Under the pieces are notes generated by a model. The model made no database searches. It was not told the DNA's origin and saw only the letters and a program-made list of their open reading frames with translations. Below, in pieces: positions 35,812 to 44,552 of a stretch of DNA of 64,000 bases (position 1 is its first letter; the number at the start of each line of letters is the position of its first letter). Source of the stretch: Bacillus badius NBRC 15713 (GTDB taxonomy: Bacteria > Bacillota > Bacilli > Bacillales > Domibacillaceae); NCBI RefSeq assembly GCF_001591605.1, contig NZ_BCVF01000018.1, positions 1 to 64,000 on the forward strand, given 5' to 3'. Position numbers and translations under genes: made by a program.

Positions 35812-36138
35812 TTATTCCCTGGACTTCTGCCATTTATGAAATTCAAGAAATTCTTTAAATTGTTCTGGGGTAACGCCGGATTCCATGGCTTCTTTGGCGA
35901 GCTCAAGCCATTCGGTGTCCAGCTTTTCCGTCTGGGCATTTTCTTCGCCAATTAATTGTTGAACACTGACGCCTAATACAGCAGATATTTTATTAAGAAA
36001 TTGAATGGAGGGATTTAATTGCAGCTGCCGTTCAACTGAAGAAATATATGATTTGGCTACTCCTGCGCGATTAGCCAGCTCAGTCAACGATAATCCCTTC
36101 TTTATTCTCATTTCACGAATGCGCTCTCCTATCGACAT
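35812..36138 (-). CDS. sinR: SinR-type repressor with SinI-interaction domain
   Basis: 108 residues (SinR of B. subtilis has 111). Helix-turn-helix at 4-65 (RIREMRIKKGLSLTELANRAG, SKSYISSVERQLQLN style) and a C-terminal SinI-type helical hairpin, EWLELAKEAMESGVTPEQF. Two adjacent ATGs (36141 and 36138) stand behind AAGGGTGG; I use the second. In B. subtilis SinR represses eps and tapA-sipW-tasA and is titrated by SinI. Here the partner is at 22969-23121 and the predicted operators at 24384, 24460 and 30586. It is transcribed opposite to the operon and divergently from pgcA. A single GTTCT half-site precedes it. Confidence 0.87.
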   Translation of the reverse strand: MSIGERIREMRIKKGLSLTELANRAGVAKSYISSVERQLQLNPSIQFLNKISAVLGVSVQQLIGEENAQTEKLDTEWLELAKEAMESGVTPEQFKEFLEFHKWQKSRE

Positions 36139-36287
36139 CATGACCACCCTTAGAACAGACTCAATTTAACGTTTTTATTTTAACATGGAGGCTGCAAAAA
36201 TACAAAGCGTTGGCGCCAAAGGAAGCCGGATCAAGAAATCGCAAGCAAGATCAGTCAGTGAATCATTATTCGTTAAGGAGGAAGAGT

Positions 36288-38045
36288 ATGCGCTGGAGAA
36301 ACAAGGCTGATAGGTGGTTAGCCTTTGAGGAGTTGGAGGACACCTTAAAGGAACAGCTGCGGGCCATTGAAAAAGACGAACAGCTGCTGGAGGATCATTT
36401 TTACAAAGATCTTCAATTTGGAACGGGCGGCATGCGCGGAGAGATGGGGCCAGGCACCAATCGCATAAATATTTATACGGTTCGAAGAGCGGCGCAAGGG
36501 CTGGCTCGATATATGGAGGATCAGGGAAGAAAAGCAATGAAACGCGGGGTAGTGATTGCTTTCGATTCTCGTCACCTGTCTTCACAGTTTGCCTTGGAGG
36601 CGGCAAAAACGCTGGGGAAGTGCGGCATTCAAGTTTATCTCTTTGATGAGCTGTGCCCAACCCCTGTGCTGTCCTTTGCTGTAAGGCATTTGCATGCGTA
36701 TGCTGGGGTGATGATCACTGCCAGCCACAATCCTCCCGAATATAATGGGTTGAAACTATACGGAGAAGACGGCGGCCAGCTTCCTCCGCTAGCAGCTGGT
36801 ATTCTCACGGAATATATTCAGAGAAGCGGCAATGAATTGCTGATTGAAACGGAGGAGGCGCAGCAGCTGTTGAAGCAGGGACGGCTCATTTATATAGGAG
36901 AAGAAATCAATCAAGCTTACATTCATGTGTTAAAGACGATTCAGCTTCAGCAGCAGAACAATAAAGACTTGGCGATTGTTTTCACTCCCTTGCATGGTAC
37001 AGGAAATAAGCTGATTCAGAGAGGATTAACAGCCTTTGGGTTTGAAAAGGTAACTGTCGTCAAAGAGCAGGAAGCCGCTGATCCGGACTTTTCCACTGTC
37101 CAGTCGCCTAACCCTGAAGAGCATGAGGCGTTTAAGCTGGCCATCCGTTATGGAGGAAAAGCAGGCGCAGATTTGTTAATAGCAACGGACCCGGATGCGG
37201 ATCGGCTTGGATTAGCCGTTCGCAATCATCAAAATGAGTACGTGGTGCTCACCGGCAATCAGACAGGCGCCTTAATGTTGCATTACTTGCTTGAAAAAAA
37301 GAAGCAGCAAGGCACGTTGTCCAGTAATGGCGTTCTCATTAAAACGATTGTGACGTCTGAGCTGGGCCGGGCGATAGCTGATCATTATGGCGTCACGACG
37401 ATCGATACGCTGACGGGCTTTAAGTTCATTGGGGAGAGGATTAAGCAGCTAGAGCAAGCGGGCAAGCAAACATTCTTATTTGGATATGAAGAGAGCTACG
37501 GGTATTTAGCCGATGCGTTTGTTCGTGATAAAGATGCCATACAATCAGCCTTGCTGGCAGCGGAAATGGCTGCTTATTATAAGAAGCAGGGACAATCCTT
37601 ATATGATCAATTGCTCGTCCTTTTTGAGACATACGGATTTTATCAAGAATCCACCTATTCCTTATCCATAAAGGGTCGGGACGGGGAAGAAAGCATGCTG
37701 GCGCTGTTCAATACGCTCCGCTCTGCTCCGCCTAAATGGCTTAACGAGGTGCAGGTAACAGAAATGGAAGACTATGCGTCAGGGCAGCGGCTCTATTTAT
37801 CTACAGGAGATAGAACGCCTATCCATTTGCCAAAAGCGAATGTGCTGAAATTCAAATTAGCGGACGGCTCATGGGTATGCATCCGTCCTTCCGGTACAGA
37901 GCCGAAAGTGAAATTTTATTTTGCAGTAAAGGAAGCAACGTGGAGCACCAGCCAAAAAAAACTGGCTCGTTTAGAAAAAAAAGTCCTGGAAATGGTCGGT
38001 GAAAGGAACATACTGTCAGCGCTAAAGCAAATAGAACATGCCTAA
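36288..38045 (+). CDS. pgcA: Phosphoglucomutase/phosphomannomutase
   Basis: 585 residues from ATG at 36288 (AAGGAGG ten bases upstream). Alpha-D-phosphohexomutase family with early GTGGMRGEMGPGTNRIN, the catalytic phosphoserine loop ITASHNPPEYNG, the metal loop ATDPDADRLGLA, the sugar loop GYEESYGYL and the phosphate loop RPSGTEPKVKFY. It interconverts hexose 6-phosphates and 1-phosphates and would feed glucose-1-phosphate or mannose-1-phosphate to the polysaccharide genes. Length fits PgcA (581 in B. subtilis). It is followed by two strong terminators in series. Confidence 0.93.
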   Translation: MRWRNKADRWLAFEELEDTLKEQLRAIEKDEQLLEDHFYKDLQFGTGGMRGEMGPGTNRINIYTVRRAAQGLARYMEDQGRKAMKRGVVIAFDSRHLSSQFALEAAKTLGKCGIQVYLFDELCPTPVLSFAVRHLHAYAGVMITASHNPPEYNGLKLYGEDGGQLPPLAAGILTEYIQRSGNELLIETEEAQQLLKQGRLIYIGEEINQAYIHVLKTIQLQQQNNKDLAIVFTPLHGTGNKLIQRGLTAFGFEKVTVVKEQEAADPDFSTVQSPNPEEHEAFKLAIRYGGKAGADLLIATDPDADRLGLAVRNHQNEYVVLTGNQTGALMLHYLLEKKKQQGTLSSNGVLIKTIVTSELGRAIADHYGVTTIDTLTGFKFIGERIKQLEQAGKQTFLFGYEESYGYLADAFVRDKDAIQSALLAAEMAAYYKKQGQSLYDQLLVLFETYGFYQESTYSLSIKGRDGEESMLALFNTLRSAPPKWLNEVQVTEMEDYASGQRLYLSTGDRTPIHLPKANVLKFKLADGSWVCIRPSGTEPKVKFYFAVKEATWSTSQKKLARLEKKVLEMVGERNILSALKQIEHA

Positions 38046-38103
38046 AGCGGCTTATATAGTGGGTGAATGTCCGTTCCATTATCCACGAGCAAACTAAAAA
38101 AGG

Positions 38104-38142
38104 CTGCAGACAAACTCCTATTTTCATTGAGTTTGTCTGCAG
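38104..38142 (+). terminator. Hairpin terminator after pgcA
   Basis: CTGCAGACAAACTC pairs perfectly with GAGTTTGTCTGCAG (14 bp). A worn copy of the same element lies at 35-82. Confidence 0.75.
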
Positions 38143-38147
38143 TTTGG

Positions 38148-38174
38148 ACCACGCGTTCGCACGCGTGGTTTTTA
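38148..38174 (+). terminator. Second terminator in series
   Basis: ACCACGCG / CGCGTGGT stem with a short TTCG-containing loop, then TTTTTATTT. Confidence 0.85.
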
Positions 38175-38355
38175 TTTGGCTCGCAGATTTGTGTATAGGG
38201 ATTGAAATAAATGGTATTTCTTTAGCGTGTGAGGCAGCGATTGCGGGCCAGTGTCTGTACGGGATCGGGCAGCCTGGAAAGGAGGTTCGCCATTTAGATA
38301 AAAGGATTGACGGTCCCCAGATAGGCTCTATAATTAAGATGGAGATTGGAACAGT
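38175..38355. other. Gap before lutR, unassigned open frame
   Basis: A plus-strand open frame continues to 38359 (its tail reads KMEIGTV) but crosses both terminators and has no ribosome site. I see no known family and treat it as non-coding unless homologues exist. Confidence 0.3.
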
Positions 38356-38384
38356 TTGACAAACGTTCATGTATTGTATGTTAT
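38356..38384 (+). promoter_or_regulatory. Promoter of lutR
   Basis: TTGACA (38356-38361), 17 bases, TGTTAT (38379-38384). Confidence 0.65.
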
Positions 38385-38441
38385 GGTTAGCTTAACAACA
38401 ATTTCGTGGCATCGTACATATATAGATTGAGGTGACTGTGA

Positions 38442-39161
38442 GTGGATTACAAACGAATTAGGCCGCGCAAAATATATGAAGAAGTAGCTGAGGCCATTTT
38501 GAGCATGATTAAATCCGGCCAGTTAAAGCCTGGGGATAAGCTGGACTCCGTTCAGCAGATTGCCGAGAGCTTTCAAGTGGGCCGTTCAGCAGTTCGGGAA
38601 GCGTTAAGTGCATTAAGAGCTATGGGGCTAATCGAAATGCATCAGGGGGAGGGGACATACGTCCGCGCCTTCGATTCTAAGATGCTGTCTTTGCCCGTGC
38701 ATACAGCGCTCTTAATGAAAAAAGAGGATGTAAAAAACCTTCTGGAAGTCCGCCGCATATTGGAAATGGGGGCCGTTGAAGCTGCAGCTTCAAGATGGAC
38801 GGACGATCAGCTGGACGAAATCAAGGAAGCGTTAGACCAGATGAAAGGCGCCAATGACGAGGAACTGGGCGAAGAGGCAGATTTTCTCTTTCATATGGCG
38901 ATCGCTAAAGCGTCTCAAAACGACTTGCTAATCAGTTTGATGAACAATGTGTCCGAAATGATGGTCACTACAATGAGAGAAACGCGCCGGCTGTGGCTTT
39001 ATTCTAAGAAATCCACGCTCGAGCGTCTGACTCAGGAGCACTCCAGCATTTACGAAGCTATAGCGAATAGGGATGAAGCGGAAGCGCGGCGTTTGATGCT
39101 GGATCATCTTCAGAGCGTAGAAGAAGTATTAATGAAATATTTTCATGAGATAGAAGCATAA
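38442..39161 (+). CDS. lutR: LutR, FadR-type GntR regulator of lactate use
   Basis: 239 residues from GTG at 38442 (TTGAGGTG upstream). N-terminal winged helix (LDSVQQIAESFQVGRSAVRE, ALRAMGLIEMHQGEGTYV) and a C-terminal all-helical FCD ligand domain starting near residue 90. It lies directly before lutP and lutABC. In B. subtilis LutR represses lactate genes and, as I recall, binds TCATC-N-GATGA; exactly that palindrome stands before lutP and lutA here, with a one-base variant before pyruvate carboxylase. Lactate or a related acid would be the inducer. Confidence 0.87.
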   Translation: MDYKRIRPRKIYEEVAEAILSMIKSGQLKPGDKLDSVQQIAESFQVGRSAVREALSALRAMGLIEMHQGEGTYVRAFDSKMLSLPVHTALLMKKEDVKNLLEVRRILEMGAVEAAASRWTDDQLDEIKEALDQMKGANDEELGEEADFLFHMAIAKASQNDLLISLMNNVSEMMVTTMRETRRLWLYSKKSTLERLTQEHSSIYEAIANRDEAEARRLMLDHLQSVEEVLMKYFHEIEA

Positions 39162-39171
39162 ACAGAGGGGA

Positions 39172-39199
39172 GGTCTAATCGTTTTTGAACGATTAGGCC
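39172..39199 (+). terminator. Terminator of lutR
   Basis: GGTCTAATCG and CGATTAGGCC form the stem (one G-T pair), followed by ATTTTTATT. Confidence 0.8.
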
Positions 39200-39228
39200 A
39201 TTTTTATTAAATATTTAGAAAATAAATA

Positions 39229-39257
39229 TTGTTTTATGAAAGCGTTTTAATTATACT
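39229..39257 (+). promoter_or_regulatory. lutP promoter with embedded cre-like site
   Basis: TTGTTT (39229-39234), 17 bases, TATACT (39252-39257). The spacer holds ATGAAAGCGTTTTAA (39236-39250), matching the CcpA cre pattern WTGNAANCGNWNNCW except for one position, so glucose should repress uptake. Confidence 0.6.
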
Positions 39258-39270
39258 GATTAGTGTAATA

Positions 39271-39287
39271 AGGTCATCTGATGACCT
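39271..39287. promoter_or_regulatory. LutR operator before lutP
   Basis: AGGTCATCTGATGACCT is a perfect palindrome with core TCATC-T-GATGA, placed just downstream of the predicted transcription start, a repressing position. Confidence 0.75.
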
Positions 39288-39342
39288 GCTAATCAGAGTT
39301 AATGAGATAAGAGGAATTTTTGTTACAGAGGGGGAAAAGAAA

Positions 39343-41127
39343 TTGAGTATCCGTCTATTGGCTTTAATAGCTACCTTGCCTATCGTTTCTGTATTTTTAT
39401 TTTTAGTCATATTGAGATGGCCAGCCAAACGAGCCATGCCTGTATCACTCGCGGTTACCATTCTAGTCGCTATGTTTATATGGAAGGTACCTGGAAATCA
39501 GGTGGCGGCTGCCAGTTTCAAAGGCATTGTCACAGCCCTTGAAGTGGGAGTCATCGTTTTTGGCGCTCTCCTTTTATTGAATACACTGAAAGAAAGCGGA
39601 GCCATTTTTACGATCCGCAAAGGGTTTACTAGTATTTCTCCAGACCGCCGTGTGCAGACGATTATTGTATGCTGGTTATTCGGGTCGTTTCTTGAGGGGG
39701 CAGCCGGTTGGGGAGCTCCCGCTACCATCGTCGGACCGCTGCTCGTTGCGCTGGGCTTTCCGGCTATGGGAGCGGTTATGGTCGCTCTCATTTTGCAGTC
39801 CACGCCAGTTTCTTATGGAGCCGTAGGAACGCCGATTTTGGTAGGTGTGAATACAGGACTGAAGGATTCGCCCCTTGTTCAAAGCTATGTAGCCGAACAA
39901 GGAACGACTATCGAAGCGTATATTAATGGAATTGGGGGACAAGTTGCTCTCATCCATGGAATCATCGGCATCTTTATCCCATTGTTTATGGTGACCATGC
40001 TGACCTATTTCTTCGGCAAAAACAAATCGATTGTAGAAGGCTTGGCCATTTGGAAATTTGCCATCTTTGCCGGCTTGGCTTTTACAGTACCGTACGCTCT
40101 GGTGGCTAACCTGCTTGGACCGGAATTTCCGTCTTTGCTCGGCGGTTTAATCGGCTTGGCCATTGTTGTTCCCGCTGCGAAAAAAGGATGGTTTATTCCT
40201 GAGAAAACATGGGATTTTGCAGAAGCATCGAAGTGGGACCCGGCGTGGACCGGCTCACTTCAGGTGGATCATTCTGAGGAGCCGAAGAAAAACATTTCTT
40301 TTATGGCGGCTTGGCTTCCTTACTTGTTAGTCGCTGTTTTGCTGATTGTCACTCGTGTTGCCTATTTGCCGTTTGCCGGCTGGATTCAGTCGCAGGTGAT
40401 CCGGTTTGAAAATGTCTTCGGCACGTTGATCACTGTTGAATCCAAACCGCTCAATATTCCGGGAGTGATTTTCATCCTTGTTTCGCTGTTATCCATCTTT
40501 ATTTTTAAGATGAATATGAAAGAGTATGGACGCGCAGTGAAAAATTCTTTCAAAACAGTTGTCAGCGCAATGGCAGCTTTAGTGTTTGCTGTTCCTATGG
40601 TGCAAGTGTTTATCAATTCAGGTGTGAATGCGGCAGATTATGCCGGCATGCCCCTTGCCATGGCCGAGGGAATTTCCAATATATTTGGCAGCTCCTGGCC
40701 ATTGGTGGCACCCACGATCGGAGCTATTGGCGCCTTTGCAGCAGGAAGCAATACCGTCAGCAACATGATGTTTTCTCTTTTCCAATTTGGCGTAGCAGAT
40801 AATATTCTTGCAAACCCGGCGACCATTGTGGCTTTACAGGCGGTCGGCGGCGCGGCTGGAAATATGATTTGCGTGCATAATGTAGTCGCTGCTTCTTCGT
40901 CTGCAGGGCTGATTGGCAAAGAAGGAAATTTGATCAGAAAGACGCTGATCCCGATGACCTTCTACGTTGTTTTTGCCGGAAGCATCGGATATGTCGCCAT
41001 TTATGGGCTGGGGTTGAATATCGGCACAGTGATACTGGCTGCTATAGCATGCTTCCTTATAGCTGTTATCGCCAAGGGGCAAATGCAAAATAAATTAGAT
41101 ACAAAACAGTTAAAGAAAATAGTTTGA
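39343..41127 (+). CDS. lutP: L-lactate permease
   Basis: 594 residues from TTG at 39343, preceded by GAGGGGG; the longer frame upstream has no ribosome site and would include the operator. LctP/LldP family with about twelve to fourteen helices, and conserved blocks [33 protein letters not shown] and [15 protein letters not shown], with [13 protein letters not shown]. It brings lactate in by proton symport. LutABC next to it oxidises the lactate. A LutR site and a cre-like site control its promoter. Confidence 0.92.
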   Translation: MSIRLLALIATLPIVSVFLFLVILRWPAKRAMPVSLAVTILVAMFIWKVPGNQVAAASFKGIVTALEVGVIVFGALLLLNTLKESGAIFTIRKGFTSISPDRRVQTIIVCWLFGSFLEGAAGWGAPATIVGPLLVALGFPAMGAVMVALILQSTPVSYGAVGTPILVGVNTGLKDSPLVQSYVAEQGTTIEAYINGIGGQVALIHGIIGIFIPLFMVTMLTYFFGKNKSIVEGLAIWKFAIFAGLAFTVPYALVANLLGPEFPSLLGGLIGLAIVVPAAKKGWFIPEKTWDFAEASKWDPAWTGSLQVDHSEEPKKNISFMAAWLPYLLVAVLLIVTRVAYLPFAGWIQSQVIRFENVFGTLITVESKPLNIPGVIFILVSLLSIFIFKMNMKEYGRAVKNSFKTVVSAMAALVFAVPMVQVFINSGVNAADYAGMPLAMAEGISNIFGSSWPLVAPTIGAIGAFAAGSNTVSNMMFSLFQFGVADNILANPATIVALQAVGGAAGNMICVHNVVAASSSAGLIGKEGNLIRKTLIPMTFYVVFAGSIGYVAIYGLGLNIGTVILAAIACFLIAVIAKGQMQNKLDTKQLKKIV

Positions 41128-41141
41128 CCCGACATCAGCGG

Positions 41142-41157
41142 GCTCCTGTACAGGAGC
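41142..41157 (+). terminator. Terminator after lutP
   Basis: GCTCCTGTACAGGAGC, perfectly self-complementary, then TTGCTTTATTTCTTT. It lies before the lutABC promoter. Confidence 0.6.
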
Positions 41158-41176
41158 TTGCTTTATTTCTTTAAAG

Positions 41177-41220
41177 TCATCTGATGACCTGTTGACTAGA
41201 AGAAAGGAAAGATTTACACT
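41177..41220 (+). promoter_or_regulatory. LutR operator and promoter of lutABC
   Basis: TCATCTGATGA at 41177-41187, then TTGACT (41192-41197), 17 bases, TACACT (41215-41220). The operator ends five bases before the -35. Confidence 0.75.
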
Positions 41221-41295
41221 AGAACTAATAATGTCCGAAAGAGTCCAAATGGTTGGTCTATTCTGATTCTTTTCGGGGAAGAGAAGGTGAAGCTT

Positions 41296-42012
41296 ATGAA
41301 AGTATCGCTGTTTGTAACCTGTTTAATAGATATTTTCCAAACAGATGTAGGAATGGACACAGTAGAATTGCTTGAAAGACTGGGGTGCGAGGTCGAGTTT
41401 CCGGAAAAGCAAACGTGCTGCGGACAGCCGGCATATAATAGCGGATATGTAGATAAAGCAAAGGATTCAATGAAACATATGATTCGCGTGTTTGAGCAGG
41501 CGGATTATGTGGTCACGCCTTCAGGTTCATGCGCAACGATGTTGAAAGAATATCCGCACATTTTAAAAGATGAGACTGAGTGGGAGGCGCGCGCTCAAGC
41601 GCTCGCCAACAAAACATATGAGCTGACCCAGTTTATTGTAGAGGTTCTGGGAATAGAAGATGTCGGGGCAAAGCTGAAGGGCACAGCGACTTACCATACG
41701 TCATGCCATATGACGAGATTGTTGGGTGTAAAGGAAGCGCCGCTGAAATTATTAAGCCATGTAGAGGGGCTGGAAATGAAGCCGCTTCCACATAATTATA
41801 ATTGCTGCGGGTTTGGCGGAACGTTTTCCGTGAAAATGACTCCGATCTCTGAACAAATGGTAGATGAAAAGGTTCAAAGTGTAGAAGAGGCAGGAGCGGA
41901 CATTTTAATTGGAGCGGATTGCGGCTGTTTGATGAATATAGGCGGCCGGATTGACCGGAAAGGGAAGCCGATCAAAGTCATGCATATTGCTTCGGTATTA
42001 AACAGCAGATAG
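41296..42012 (+). CDS. lutA: LutA, Cys-rich subunit of lactate oxidation
   Basis: 238 residues from ATG at 41296 with AAGGTG upstream, equal to the B. subtilis LutA length; GTG at 41287 lies on the ribosome site. Two CCG-type domains (pfam CCG): [11 protein letters not shown] at about 39-49 and [11 protein letters not shown] further on, as in GlpC/HdrB-like subunits. LutA, B and C form the iron-sulfur lactate dehydrogenase system that turns L-lactate into pyruvate and hands electrons on at the membrane. First gene of the lutABC operon. Confidence 0.92.
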   Translation: MKVSLFVTCLIDIFQTDVGMDTVELLERLGCEVEFPEKQTCCGQPAYNSGYVDKAKDSMKHMIRVFEQADYVVTPSGSCATMLKEYPHILKDETEWEARAQALANKTYELTQFIVEVLGIEDVGAKLKGTATYHTSCHMTRLLGVKEAPLKLLSHVEGLEMKPLPHNYNCCGFGGTFSVKMTPISEQMVDEKVQSVEEAGADILIGADCGCLMNIGGRIDRKGKPIKVMHIASVLNSR

Positions 42013-42029
42013 GAAGGGAGGAACAGTAG

Positions 42030-43457
42030 ATGGCTATGAAGATCGGTGACAAGCCGTTTAAGGAGCGCGTATCGGATGGAATTAATGACGCTTTTATGCG
42101 CGGAGCTGTTGCTTCGGCCCAGGGCCGTTTCCGAAGCGGCCGGTTAAATGCCGCTGAAGAGTTGGGGAATTGGGAGGAATGGCGCAAGCTTGGTGAAGAA
42201 ATCCGTTCTCATACAATTGAGAACCTGGACTACTACCTTGAGCTTTTAAGCGAGAATGTCATCAAGCGCGGCGGCCATGTTTTTTTCGCCAAAACGGCAG
42301 AGGAAGCCAATGAATATATTACTAAAGTAGTAAAAGAGAAAAACGGCAAAAAAGTCGTGAAATCAAAGTCTATGGTGACAGAAGAAATCAATATGAATGA
42401 GGCGCTTGAGCGGGCGGGATGCGAAGTGATCGAAAGCGACCTGGGAGAATGGATTTTGCAAGTCGATGACCATGATCCTCCATCGCACATTGTGACGCCG
42501 GCCCTTCATAAAAATAAAGAGCAAATTCGCGATGTTTTCAAGGAAAAGCTGGGGTACGACAAAACTGAAAAACCGGAGGAATTGGCTTTATTTGCCAGGG
42601 AAAAGCTGAGAGAGGAATTTTTGCAGGCCGATATCGGGATTACCGGCTGTAATTTTGCTATCGCCGAGTCCGGAACGATTTCGCTTGTAACGAACGAAGG
42701 AAACGCCCGAATGGTAACGACGATTCCGAAAACGCAAATTACAGTGATGGGAATGGAGCGGATTGTGCCGACATGGGAAGAAATGGAGGTTCTTGTCAGT
42801 TTGCTTACCCGGGCAGCGGTAGGACAAAAGCTGACCAGTTACATTACCGCATTAACTGGGCCAAGACAAGAAGGGGAGGCAGACGGACCGGAAGAATTTC
42901 ATCTTGTGATCGTCGATAATGGGCGCTCCAACATACTAGGCACGGCTTTTCAATCCATTCTTCACTGCATTCGCTGCGCCGCGTGTATCAACGTCTGCCC
43001 GGTCTATCGCCACGTTGGCGGCCATTCCTACGGATCGATTTATCCAGGACCTGTTGGTGCCGTGCTAACGCCGCTTCTTGGCGGATATGACGAATATAAG
43101 GAACTGCCGTACGCTTCGACTTTATGTGCAGCTTGCACCGAAGCATGTCCTGTAAAAATACCTTTGCATGAACATTTGCTTCGCCATCGCCAGGAGATTG
43201 TTGAAAAAGAAGGGAAGGCTCCTGTGTTTGAAAACCTCTCGATGAAGGCTTTCAGTTTAGGCACAGCCTCGCCCGCTATGTATAATATCGGATCGAAGCT
43301 TGCACCGACAGCACTTGGCTTCTTTTCTGCCGACGATAAAATTTCTAAAGGTCCTGGACCATTAAAGAATTGGACAGATATTCGCGATTTTCCGGCGCCT
43401 AAGAAAAACCGGTTTAGAGATCTGTATAAAAAGAGACAGAAAGGGGGAGAAGAATGA
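42030..43457 (+). CDS. lutB: LutB, 4Fe-4S subunit of lactate oxidation
   Basis: 475 residues. An N-terminal LUD domain (about 60-290) with [14 protein letters not shown], and a ferredoxin-type part with two clusters of cysteines, [16 protein letters not shown] near residue 310 and [13 protein letters not shown] near 365. The tail ([22 protein letters not shown]) is typical of LutB. AGGGAGG precedes ATG at 42030. It overlaps lutC by four bases, so it is one operon with lutA and lutC. Confidence 0.93.
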   Translation: MAMKIGDKPFKERVSDGINDAFMRGAVASAQGRFRSGRLNAAEELGNWEEWRKLGEEIRSHTIENLDYYLELLSENVIKRGGHVFFAKTAEEANEYITKVVKEKNGKKVVKSKSMVTEEINMNEALERAGCEVIESDLGEWILQVDDHDPPSHIVTPALHKNKEQIRDVFKEKLGYDKTEKPEELALFAREKLREEFLQADIGITGCNFAIAESGTISLVTNEGNARMVTTIPKTQITVMGMERIVPTWEEMEVLVSLLTRAAVGQKLTSYITALTGPRQEGEADGPEEFHLVIVDNGRSNILGTAFQSILHCIRCAACINVCPVYRHVGGHSYGSIYPGPVGAVLTPLLGGYDEYKELPYASTLCAACTEACPVKIPLHEHLLRHRQEIVEKEGKAPVFENLSMKAFSLGTASPAMYNIGSKLAPTALGFFSADDKISKGPGPLKNWTDIRDFPAPKKNRFRDLYKKRQKGGEE

Positions 43458-44173
43458 TGGCAGCGGGCCAAATGCATAATCGTGATTCTTTTTTAAATGA
43501 TCTGGCAAAAAGCTTCGGGAGAGAGCGGCGCCGCCAAGTGAAAAAGCCGGAATGGACGTATCGCCCTCAGTGGGACGTGCTGAAGGGAGCCTCACAGGAT
43601 GAGCTGGCAGAGGCATTAAAAAAGCAATGCTCCCTCATTCATACGGATGTGTACGAAACGGCTGCTTCAGAGCTTGGCGGGCTCGTGAAAGATTTAGTGC
43701 AGCAGTATGGCGGCCAATCTGTAGTTATGTGGGACGACCCGCGCATGGACGAATTCGGACTGTCCAGCCTTCCGGACGAGTTAACTAAGGAACAGGTGGC
43801 TGTGCATATCTGGGACAGCGGGAAAAGGGAAGAAAATCTTTCCTTTTCCTCAACTGCCGATATCGGCATTACTTTCAGTGATGCGGCCTTGGCTGAATCA
43901 GGGACGGTTGTTTTATACAACGGCAAAGAAAAAGGCCGCGCTGTTAGTCTGCTTCCGGCTATTTACTTTGCCATTATTCCTAAAAGCGTCATTGTGCCAA
44001 GGATGACCCAGGTAGCTAAGCAGCTGCATTTAAAAATAGAGGCAGGCGAGCTTGTTCCTTCCTGTGTTAATTTTATTTCCGGTCCAAGCAACAGTGCCGA
44101 CATTGAAATGAATTTAATTGTGGGCGTTCATGGACCTGTGAAGGCGGCCTATATTCTCGTGGATGACAAATAA
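43454..44173 (+). CDS. lutC: LutC, LUD-domain subunit of lactate oxidation
   Basis: 239 residues of the LUD/LutC family, containing [20 protein letters not shown] and a Gly-Pro-Ser-Asn block ([20 protein letters not shown]) that all LUD proteins share. AAAGGGGG precedes ATG at 43454. It completes the lutABC set; the product joins LutA and LutB in lactate oxidation. A hairpin at 44201-44259 follows and could end the transcript. Confidence 0.92.
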   Translation: MMAAGQMHNRDSFLNDLAKSFGRERRRQVKKPEWTYRPQWDVLKGASQDELAEALKKQCSLIHTDVYETAASELGGLVKDLVQQYGGQSVVMWDDPRMDEFGLSSLPDELTKEQVAVHIWDSGKREENLSFSSTADIGITFSDAALAESGTVVLYNGKEKGRAVSLLPAIYFAIIPKSVIVPRMTQVAKQLHLKIEAGELVPSCVNFISGPSNSADIEMNLIVGVHGPVKAAYILVDDK

Positions 44174-44552
44174 AAAGCTGGTCTAATCAGTCTCTGAAAT
44201 CAAAGCAGGCGGAGACTCTCACGGAAAGCGTCCGCCGGAACGAACATCCGCCTGCTTTGGAGAAGAGAAAGGGAACGGACCTAAAAGGTATTTTCATCGC
44301 CTTTTGGGTCAAACTCCAGCCTTTAAGCAATTATCTGATGACCTGATGAATAGGTGTGTTTTGCAAGTAAGAAAAGGGCGGGATGGGCTCCTTAGTTACA
44401 TGAGAAGTAAGAAAAGCGAAAGTTTGTCCAGATTTAACAGAAGATTGCGTATAGATAGACTATTTTCGGAGAGCTATGCAACAAAGGATGACAGTCAAAA
44501 GAGCTATCATTTAAACTATTGAATCAGCGTGCTGACATGGGGGGAAATCAAG
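44174..44552. other. Gap between lutC and pyruvate carboxylase
   Basis: It contains a hairpin (44201-44259) with a perfect 13-bp stem CAAAGCAGGCGGA / TCCGCCTGCTTTG around a 33-base loop carrying GGAAAGCGTCCGCC, a sequence resembling worn Bacillus intergenic repeats. A LutR-like site follows at 44331. An open frame at 44304-44522 lacks a ribosome site and is not supported. Confidence 0.5.
44331..44341. promoter_or_regulatory. LutR-like site upstream of pyruvate carboxylase
   Basis: TTATCTGATGA followed by CC, one mismatch from the TCATCTGATGA found before lutP and lutABC. It lies 210 bases before the pyruvate carboxylase start. Confidence 0.5.

Noticed and set aside
38063-38359. 98-codon open frame after pgcA
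   Set aside because: It runs through two strong terminators, has no ribosome site and no recognisable domain.
44304-44522. 72-codon open frame before pyruvate carboxylase
   Set aside because: No ribosome site, and it covers the presumed regulatory region.
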